Positions 58,085 through 64,000 of a stretch of 64,000 nt of DNA are shown here, in pieces (position 1 is the first letter of the stretch; each line of letters opens with the position of its first letter). The stretch is from Thalassovita sp. (GTDB taxonomy: Bacteria; Pseudomonadota; Alphaproteobacteria; Rhodobacterales; Rhodobacteraceae): NCBI GenBank assembly GCA_017792425.1, contig CP051233.1:2869728-2933727 (forward strand), read 5' to 3'. A program made the translations under genes and the position numbers. The notes beneath the pieces are model-generated. The model worked only from the letters and a program-made list of their open reading frames with translations, ran no database searches and was not told where the DNA came from.

Positions 58085-59169
58085 GCCTGTCCGTCCGCGT
58101 CACCCACGATTTCGGCACCTTCCGGCTGAACGCCGTGTTCGAGGCCGGACCGGGTGTCACGGCGCTGTTCGGACGCTCGGGATCGGGCAAGACCACCCTT
58201 ATCAACACCGTGGCCGGGTTGCTGAGACCGCAACAGGGGCGTATCACCGTCGGCGGCCGGGCGCTGTTCGACAGCGCCGAAGGCGTGAACGTCCCGGTCC
58301 ACAAGCGCCGTGTTGGCTATGTCTTTCAGGACGCCCGGCTGTTTCCGCACATGACCGTGGCGCAGAACCTGGCCTATGGCCAACGCTTCAGCCGCAGCAC
58401 CACCGGCCAGGACGATGTCATCGCGATGCTGGGCATCGGCGATCTGCTGGCGCGTCGCCCCGGCGCGCTGTCGGGCGGGGAAAAGCAGCGCGTCGCCATT
58501 GGCCGCGCACTGCTATCCAGCCCGGAAATCCTGCTGCTGGACGAACCGCTGGCCGCGCTGGACGCCGCCCGCAAGGATGAAATCCTGCCCTATGTCGAAA
58601 GGCTGCGCGACCGCGCCCGCATCCCGATCCTCTATGTCAGCCATTCCATGTCCGAGGTCGCTCGACTAGCCAACACGATCGTCCTGTTGCAGGACGGCGC
58701 CGTGCGCCAGGCAGGCCCCGCCGCGCAAATCCTGTCGGACCCCGACCTTGCCCCGCTGATCGGGTTGCGACAGGCCGGTGCCATCCTGACCGCGCGCATC
58801 CTGGCCCACCATTCCGACGGGCTGACCGAACTGGCGACCGCGGGCCACCGCCTGCACTTGCCCCGGATACAGGCCGCCCCCGGCACCGCCCTGCGCGTCC
58901 GCATCCACGCGCACGAGGTCATGCTGGCGCTGGACCCGCCGCAGAACATATCCGCCCTGAACGTCCTGCCCGCGACGGTGGACACGATCCGTATGGGTGA
59001 CGGCCCCGGTGCGATGGTGCGGCTGCAGGTGGGGCCGGATCATATCCTGGCCCGGATCACCCGCCGGTCGGCGCAGGTGCTGAACCTGCAGCCGGGCACC
59101 CGCTGCCATGCCATCGTGAAATCCGTGTCCGTCGCGCAGGGCGACGTGGGCGCCTATTCCACCGCGTAA
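58081..59169 (+). CDS. modC: Molybdate ABC transporter ATP-binding protein
   Basis: 362 residues. Walker A LFGRSGSGKTTL, signature LSGGEKQRVAIGRALL, Walker B ILLLDEPLAALD and the switch His in YVSHSMSEVAR; a TOBE/Mop-type molybdate-binding domain fills the last 70 residues. It couples ATP hydrolysis to import through ModB. Last gene of modABC; its 3' end overlaps the convergent DUF3237 gene by 16 bases. Confidence 0.96.
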   Translation: MSLSVRVTHDFGTFRLNAVFEAGPGVTALFGRSGSGKTTLINTVAGLLRPQQGRITVGGRALFDSAEGVNVPVHKRRVGYVFQDARLFPHMTVAQNLAYGQRFSRSTTGQDDVIAMLGIGDLLARRPGALSGGEKQRVAIGRALLSSPEILLLDEPLAALDAARKDEILPYVERLRDRARIPILYVSHSMSEVARLANTIVLLQDGAVRQAGPAAQILSDPDLAPLIGLRQAGAILTARILAHHSDGLTELATAGHRLHLPRIQAAPGTALRVRIHAHEVMLALDPPQNISALNVLPATVDTIRMGDGPGAMVRLQVGPDHILARITRRSAQVLNLQPGTRCHAIVKSVSVAQGDVGAYSTA

Positions 59170-59624
59170 AGCGAGATCACGACCTGCCCGGCCAGCCGCG
59201 CGCCGACCCCGGCAAACATGGTCCGGTTGACCCAGTCGTAGCGCGGATCCCCCGTTTCCAACTGCGCCGAGGTCCGCATGTAATAGCTGGCGGGGTCCAC
59301 GTCCTCGCCCCGCGCGACGGCGGCCAGCACCTCGGCCGGGCCGTGGCGGTAGCCATAGTTGCGGATCTCGATCAGCGCGCCGTCGTCGGTCTCGAACGCA
59401 TAGCGCGCCTCCAACTCGGCCACGCCGTTGCCCCAGATCGTCTGCCAGTCCGCGCCCAGGTTCAGGATGCGCCCATTCAGCGCCGGCCCCTCGACCCGGC
59501 CACCGATGATCGGAATGATCCGCCGTTGCCCGGCCTGCCCCGGCCCCATTTCCATCAGCGGGGCCAGATCGACGAACAGATCGCACACATGGCGCGTTGC
59601 AGGGGCCGGTAGGGTGGGCGTCAT
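59154..59624 (-). CDS. DUF3237 family protein
   Basis: 156 residues from the ATG at 59624 (AGGAGGA upstream). A beta-barrel domain family of unknown function; conserved features include the IPIIGGRVEGP segment, NLGADWQTI, YGYRHGPAEV and the final WVNRTMFAGVGARLAGQV. DUF3237 genes often lie in aromatic or aliphatic acid degradation loci, which fits the nearby catabolic genes. It is convergent with modC and divergent from the GntR gene. Confidence 0.88.
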   Translation of the reverse strand: MTPTLPAPATRHVCDLFVDLAPLMEMGPGQAGQRRIIPIIGGRVEGPALNGRILNLGADWQTIWGNGVAELEARYAFETDDGALIEIRNYGYRHGPAEVLAAVARGEDVDPASYYMRTSAQLETGDPRYDWVNRTMFAGVGARLAGQVVISLYAVE

Positions 59625-59773
59625 TTGGTTCCTCCTGTTGGTTGGCCGCAGATTGCCCGCCGCCCCGGCGGAACACAAGCACCCTTCCTTGCCGGTTTCG
59701 GCTCAGGTAGAGCTTGTCAAACCGGCCGGAATGCCGTGGTATGGTAGGACGAAATCGCCAGACGGAACCCTGT

Positions 59774-60415
59774 ATGACTGCAGAGAAACTCAGCTCCTCC
59801 GACGCTCTGGCCCGCGATATCGTTCGTGGGCTCTATGAGGGGCGGTTCGTGCCCGGTCAGCGCCTGGTGGAACCGGACCTTGGCGAAAAATACGGTGTCA
59901 GCCGGTCCACGGTGCGCGAGGCAATTCAGAAACTGACGGCGCAGGGCATCGTGGAAACCCAGCTGAACCGGGGCGCACGCATCCGCCAGCTGGGCAAGGC
60001 GGACGCGCTGAACATCCTGCTGATCATCGAACAACTGGTCGGGCTGGCGGCGCGGCAGGCGGCGCAGCGGATCGCCCTGCCCGGGAACCGCGTTCCGTTC
60101 GAAGAGGTGCTGACCCCGCTGCTGCAACCAGTTCAGGTGGTGGACAAGTTCGAATACGCTCGCCAGCGTAACCGGTTCTATCGGACGATGGCGCGGGTGG
60201 GTGGCAACGCGGAACTGGAAGGCATCCTGGCCAACATGAACGTGCACATGTTCGGCAACCGCCTGGACATCCCCCCCGACCAGCGCCGCCAGGCCTATCG
60301 CAAGATCGGCGCGGCCATTCTGGCCGGGGACGCCAAAACAGCCGAAGCCGAGGCGCGCGCGCATGTACGGCGCTCGATCGACTTGCTGGATTCGATCTAC
60401 CCGGACCCGGCTTGA
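59774..60415 (+). CDS. GntR family transcriptional regulator (FadR/FCD type)
   Basis: 213 residues from the ATG at 59774. N-terminal winged HTH (GQRLVEPDLGEKYGVSRSTV, REAIQKL) followed by an all-helical FCD effector domain in which the metal-binding His are partly visible (VHMFGNRL and AHVRRSIDLL). Likely represses nearby acid catabolism genes. Divergent from DUF3237; copy C of the dispersed repeat overlaps its stop region. Confidence 0.9.
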   Translation: MTAEKLSSSDALARDIVRGLYEGRFVPGQRLVEPDLGEKYGVSRSTVREAIQKLTAQGIVETQLNRGARIRQLGKADALNILLIIEQLVGLAARQAAQRIALPGNRVPFEEVLTPLLQPVQVVDKFEYARQRNRFYRTMARVGGNAELEGILANMNVHMFGNRLDIPPDQRRQAYRKIGAAILAGDAKTAEAEARAHVRRSIDLLDSIYPDPA

Positions 60416-60496
60416 TCCAAAGGAGCGCGCTGACGCGCGCGCAGGATACCTCGGGCCACCGCCGCTGGCGGTTTCCCTCGGGTCTGGCGCGGATTG
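60412..60496 (+). repeat. Dispersed intergenic repeat, copy C (after the GntR gene)
   Basis: Starts TTGATCCAA within the last codon and stop of the GntR gene, then GCGCGCTGACGCGCGCGC, GATACCTCG and a CCGCTGGCGGTTTCCCTCGG tail, ending in TCTGGCGCGG. The order of blocks is the same as in copy A at 13248. Confidence 0.7.
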
Positions 60497-60614
60497 AAAC
60501 GTTGCGGCATTCCCGTTCGTCCGCGCAAATCGTCTGACGATCTGGATTGACTCGCCCCTCGAAAGCGCGGCACCCTGACGCAGAGGAGAATGATCCCGAC
60601 CGGAGGAGACATCG

Positions 60615-61430
60615 TTGACCAAAGCTTGGAATCCGGGCGTCCTGGTGATCGGACGCGACCGCATGTTCTATTCCGGCCTGTGCGGAAATTCGGGCAAGCC
60701 CCGCAGCCTGGGCGCGTTTTCGCTGTACTTGGCGACCGAGGGCGCCTTTCAGATTTCCACCGATGAAGGTGACTGGCGCGACTGTGACGTGGCATTGGCC
60801 GCACCGTTCCAGACCCACCGGCTGCGCGCGCCCACCGGCATGATCCATAACCTGGGCTTTGAGCCCGAAAGCCTGTCGCCCGCCGCACAGGCCCGCCTGC
60901 ACCAGATCGTCGAAACCCCCACCCTGCGCGCCGAATTGCTGCATCGGGTGCGCACGGCGCGTGGCGAACTGGCGGGGCTGCTCCCGAAATCCGGCTTTTC
61001 CAATTCCGAGTTCGACAGGCTGTTCCTGCAAGAGAAACTGCAGCCGCGCCAGATGGACCCGCGAATTCACCGCGTGCTGGAAACCATGTGCGTAGAGGCG
61101 CTGGACAGCGTCATTTCCGCCGACGATCACGCCGCCCAGATCGGGCTGTCGCAATCGCGTTTCCTGTTCCTGTTCAAGCAGAACACCGGCGTCACCTTCC
61201 GTTCCCTGCGGATGTGGAAACGTGCGCGCCGCTTCCTGGACCATGCCAACGGCAGCAACTCCCTGACCGACGTGGCGCTGGACCTGGGCTATCCGGACAG
61301 CAGCCATTTCAGCCACTCGATCCGGCGCACCTACGGGCTGAAGCCGCGCTCGATCCGCGAAGGATCGCGGGATCTGACCGTGTACCCGGGCGCCAACTAT
61401 ACGCTGGCGCCCGATGCGTTGGCGGGCTGA
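60615..61430 (+). CDS. AraC family transcriptional regulator
   Basis: 271 residues from a TTG at 60615 with GGAGGAG upstream. N-terminal cupin-like sensory part (residues 1-130), then a double HTH: HAAQIGLSQSRFLFLFKQNT and LTDVALDLGYPDSSHFSHSI. Effector unknown. It lies next to the SDR and acyl-CoA dehydrogenase genes, which are candidate targets. The 199 bases before it hold repeat copy C and its promoter. Confidence 0.88.
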   Translation: MTKAWNPGVLVIGRDRMFYSGLCGNSGKPRSLGAFSLYLATEGAFQISTDEGDWRDCDVALAAPFQTHRLRAPTGMIHNLGFEPESLSPAAQARLHQIVETPTLRAELLHRVRTARGELAGLLPKSGFSNSEFDRLFLQEKLQPRQMDPRIHRVLETMCVEALDSVISADDHAAQIGLSQSRFLFLFKQNTGVTFRSLRMWKRARRFLDHANGSNSLTDVALDLGYPDSSHFSHSIRRTYGLKPRSIREGSRDLTVYPGANYTLAPDALAG

Positions 61431-61433
61431 TCC

Positions 61434-62228
61434 TCAGCCCTTTTCGCGCAATGTCCGCTGCAGTTTGGCCATGCCGCCGATCCAGCGGTCATAGTTGTCC
61501 GTCTTTGCGCGCATATAGCCCAACACCTGTTCATGCGGCAGGATCAGGAAACGCTCGGCCTCTACCCCGTCCAGCCCGCAGCCGGCCACCGCTTCGGGCG
61601 ACAGGATACCGTCCAGTCCGGCCGAACCGCCCTCTGACCCGGCGATCATCGCCGTCTGAACGGCCTGCGGGCACAGGACAGACACCCGGATTCCCGCGTC
61701 ACGGTGGGTAAAGGCCAGGTTCTCGGAAAATCCGATCGCGGCATGTTTGGTGGTGCCATAAACGGCGCTGCCGATCTGGTTCAGCACCCCCGCCGCGCTG
61801 ACCGTGTTCAGGAAGTAGCCGCCGCCGCGCGCCTGCATCCGTGGCACAAGGTGACGCGCGGCATGGATATGGGCCATCACGTTGATTTCCCAACTGGCCT
61901 GCCAGTCGGCATCCGACGCGGACACCGCACTGGACAGGCTTTGATCCAGACCCATCAGCACGCCCGCGTTGGAACAGAACAGCCCGATCGGGCCTTCTTC
62001 TGCCTCGACCGTGTCGATCATCGCGCCGATGGCTGCACCATCGCGCACGTCCAGCGCAAAGGCCCGCCCGCCGATGGCCCCTGCCACCCGTTCCGCGCCC
62101 GCTTCATCGCGGTCCGCCACGATCACCTTCCTTGCCCCGCGCGCCGCCAGCCCTTCGGCCAGCGCCTTGCCGATCCCGTTCGCCCCGCCGGTGACAACAG
62201 CGATCACCCCTTCGATCTGCATCTGCAA
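61434..62228 (-). CDS. Short-chain dehydrogenase/reductase
   Basis: 264 residues. NAD(P)-binding TGGANGIGKALA, Asp in VIVADRD (favouring NAD), NAG in CSNAGV and the catalytic YxxxK as YGTTK. The substrate is not predictable; by context probably a hydroxyacyl-CoA or alcohol. Convergent with the AraC gene (3 bases between stops) and divergent from the acyl-CoA dehydrogenase operon. Confidence 0.93.
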   Translation of the reverse strand: MQMQIEGVIAVVTGGANGIGKALAEGLAARGARKVIVADRDEAGAERVAGAIGGRAFALDVRDGAAIGAMIDTVEAEEGPIGLFCSNAGVLMGLDQSLSSAVSASDADWQASWEINVMAHIHAARHLVPRMQARGGGYFLNTVSAAGVLNQIGSAVYGTTKHAAIGFSENLAFTHRDAGIRVSVLCPQAVQTAMIAGSEGGSAGLDGILSPEAVAGCGLDGVEAERFLILPHEQVLGYMRAKTDNYDRWIGGMAKLQRTLREKG

Positions 62229-62377
62229 TCCTCCCTCTGTTCGCGCCTACTTTCTGCCCCGTCCCCGCACCGCGCAAGCCCGCCCGCGCCTGACCGTGCG
62301 TCACAACATCAGTGACTACACGCAAGACCCCGCCCGGGCGCGGCCACACACTGCCGCAAACGACCAGAGAGGCCACC

Positions 62378-63523
62378 ATGCACCTGACCCCCGACCACGA
62401 AGCCCTGCGCACCACCATCCGCAAATGGATCGACAACGACGTGAACCCCCATGTCGACGACTGGGAAAAGGCCGAGATTTTCCCCGCCCACGAGGTATTC
62501 AAACGCGCCGGGGATCTGGGCCTTCTGGGCATCGACAAACCAGAACAATTCGGCGGCATGGGACTGGACTATACCTTTGCTGCGGTCCTGGCCGAGGAAC
62601 TGGGCCTGATAAAGGCCGGAGGTGTCCCCATGGCCATCGGCGTGCAAACCGACATGGCCACCCCCGCGCTGGCCCGCCACGGCAGCGACGAACTGCGTGC
62701 CGAATACCTTGCCCCGGCCATCGCCGGGGACATCGTGGCCTGCCTTGGCGTGTCAGAGGTCGGCAGCGGCTCGGATGTCGCCTCGATCAGGACAACCGCC
62801 GTGAAAGACGGTGATGACTACGTGATCAACGGCGGCAAGATGTGGACCACGTCGGGCACGCAGGCCGATTTCTGCTGCCTGCTGGCCAACACCTCGGACG
62901 ATCCCGCGCATAAGAACAAGTCGCTGATCATCCTGCCGATGGACGCCAAGGGCGTCAGCGTCGCCCGCAAGCTGCGCAAGGTCGGCATGCACAGTTCGGA
63001 CACCGCGCAACTCTATTTCGACAACGTCCGCGTGCCGCGCCGCAACCTGATCGGACAGGAGGGAATGGGCTTTATCTACCAGATGCAGCAATTCCAGTGC
63101 GAACGGCTGTGGGGGGCGTTTTCCACCATCGGCAGCCTGCAACGCGCCATCGACAGCACCATCGCCTATACTCGCGACCGCAAGGCGTTCGGCAAGTCGA
63201 TCCTCGACAACCAGTGGGTCCAGTTCAAACTGGCCGAATACCAGACAGAGGTGGACATGCTGCGCGCGTCGTGCTGGTACGCCGCCCACGCTGTCGCGCG
63301 CGGCGAGGAAAGCACCCGCCTCGCCACCGTCTGCAAGCTGAAGGCCGGCAGGCTGGCCCGCGAAGTGGCCGACGGCTGCCTGCAATTCTGGGGCGGCATG
63401 GGCTATACCGAAGAGGTCGAAATCTCGCGCATCTGGCGCGACGGCCGCCTGACCTCGATCGGCGCAGGCGCGGACGAGGTGATGCTGCAGATCCTGACCA
63501 AGATGATGGGCATCCATTCATGA
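62378..63523 (+). CDS. Acyl-CoA dehydrogenase
   Basis: 381 residues from the ATG at 62378 (GAGAGGCC upstream). FAD-binding signature CLGVSEVGSGSDVAS and TTSGTQADF, central YTRDRKAFGKSILDNQWVQF and the C-terminal QFWGGMGYTEEVEISRIWRD with the loop that carries the catalytic Glu. Oxidises an acyl-CoA to the trans-2-enoyl-CoA. Overlaps the next acyl-CoA dehydrogenase gene by 4 bases. Confidence 0.94.
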   Translation: MHLTPDHEALRTTIRKWIDNDVNPHVDDWEKAEIFPAHEVFKRAGDLGLLGIDKPEQFGGMGLDYTFAAVLAEELGLIKAGGVPMAIGVQTDMATPALARHGSDELRAEYLAPAIAGDIVACLGVSEVGSGSDVASIRTTAVKDGDDYVINGGKMWTTSGTQADFCCLLANTSDDPAHKNKSLIILPMDAKGVSVARKLRKVGMHSSDTAQLYFDNVRVPRRNLIGQEGMGFIYQMQQFQCERLWGAFSTIGSLQRAIDSTIAYTRDRKAFGKSILDNQWVQFKLAEYQTEVDMLRASCWYAAHAVARGEESTRLATVCKLKAGRLAREVADGCLQFWGGMGYTEEVEISRIWRDGRLTSIGAGADEVMLQILTKMMGIHS

Positions 63524-64000
63524 GGCAGATGTTCGACACCCATGCGCCGGACCAGTATTTTTCCGAGGATCACCTCGCCTTCCGCCGGGCCATGCGCAGT
63601 TTTGTCGATCAGGAAATCCGCCCGAACATAGACGAATGGGAACGGGCCGAACGGCTGCCGCGCGCGCTGTACCGCCAGGCGGCTGGGGTCGGCTTCCTTG
63701 GCCTTCTCTACCCCGAAGCCTATGGCGGATCAGAGGCCGACATCTTCATGCAGATCGTCGCGACCGAGGAACTGGGCCTGACCGGCGCGGGCGGCGTCGG
63801 CGCGTCGCTGGGGTCGCACTCGATCGCCATCCCGCCCATCGCCGCCATCGGGTCCAAGACGCTGAAACAGCGCGTTCTGCCCCCGGTGATCGCCGGCGAA
63901 AAAATCGCCGCCCTGGCCATCACTGAACCCAGCGGCGGCTCGGACGTGGCCGCACTGAAAACAACGGCCCGGCGTGACGGCGACAGCTATGTCATCAACG
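63520..64000 (+). CDS. Acyl-CoA dehydrogenase, second copy (3' end cut by window)
   Basis: 160 codons visible from the ATG at 63520, which overlaps the preceding stop as ATGA; an ATG three codons in is also possible. N-terminal helical domain (FRRAMRSFVDQEIRPNIDEW), then LGLLYPEAYGGSEAD and the FAD-proximal AITEPSGGSDVAALKTTARR. The sequence is clearly divergent from the first copy, so it is a paralogous pair rather than a recent duplicate. The rest lies beyond 64000. Confidence 0.9.
   Translation, partial: MRQMFDTHAPDQYFSEDHLAFRRAMRSFVDQEIRPNIDEWERAERLPRALYRQAAGVGFLGLLYPEAYGGSEADIFMQIVATEELGLTGAGGVGASLGSHSIAIPPIAAIGSKTLKQRVLPPVIAGEKIAALAITEPSGGSDVAALKTTARRDGDSYVIN

Overview
The window looks like chromosomal DNA of a marine-type alphaproteobacterium of the order Rhodobacterales (Roseobacter group). 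The signs are high GC, tightly packed operons with many 4-base ATGA overlaps, a SAM/SAH riboswitch in front of metK (a class known mainly from Rhodobacterales), an Irr-type Fur protein divergent from fabA, and the gene order miaB / phoH-ybeY-corC-lnt-metK. I saw no rRNA, tRNA, CRISPR array, transposase or phage gene. No stretch longer than 300 bases lacks a gene; the larger gaps (about 200-275 bases) hold promoters, terminators and repeats and are described as features.

Layout. 1-4346: nitric oxide respiration on the minus strand (nnrS, norC, norB, start of norQ), with FNR/NnrR-type boxes before norC and between nnrS and a divergent small membrane protein. 4488-7760: single-chain biotin-dependent acyl-CoA carboxylase. 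7907-10998: exopolysaccharide genes yjbH-yjbF, with a convergent small secreted YjbE-like gene. 11177-19053: housekeeping and metabolic genes (ychF, trpA, ZIP transporter, MaoC, lldD, rplY, pth, serine hydrolase, DUF2237). 19146-20638: an unusual three-gene cassette with two exported proteins ending in long Gly-Asp repeats and a membrane-anchored LuxR-type regulator. 20844-30906: minus-strand block with trpF-trpB, lapA, ihfB, ridA, rpsA, and a chain of 4-base-overlapping genes aroA / membrane protein / GFA-cytidylate kinase fusion / aldo-keto reductase, then trmB. 30960-40339: sodium symporter, FlaR-like kinase, metK with riboswitch, lnt, corC, ybeY, phoH, an OmpA/lipoprotein pair sharing a domain, and miaB. 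40454-46663: a conserved hypothetical gene, fabI-fabB, a cytochrome c gene lying between fabB and fabA, irr and a GlxA-type regulator. 46660-59624: FKBP isomerase, HAD/hydrolase/dehydratase operon, pcaD-esterase-pcaB, MFS exporter, zinc alcohol dehydrogenase, a thiol-sensor-like ArsR, modABC and a DUF3237 gene. 59774-64000: GntR and AraC regulators, a short-chain dehydrogenase and two acyl-CoA dehydrogenases (the second cut by the window end).

Functionally this is a core-genome segment of an aerobic heterotroph able to reduce nitric oxide, oxidise lactate, degrade aromatics through the beta-ketoadipate route (only part is here) and take up molybdate. The points I find most novel are the Gly-Asp repeat cassette with a palindrome upstream, the in-frame GFA-cmk fusion, the cytochrome c gene flanked by direct repeats that splits fabA from fabB, and a family of dispersed repeats that sit just after stop codons and assemble into a nested palindrome at 41329-41552.
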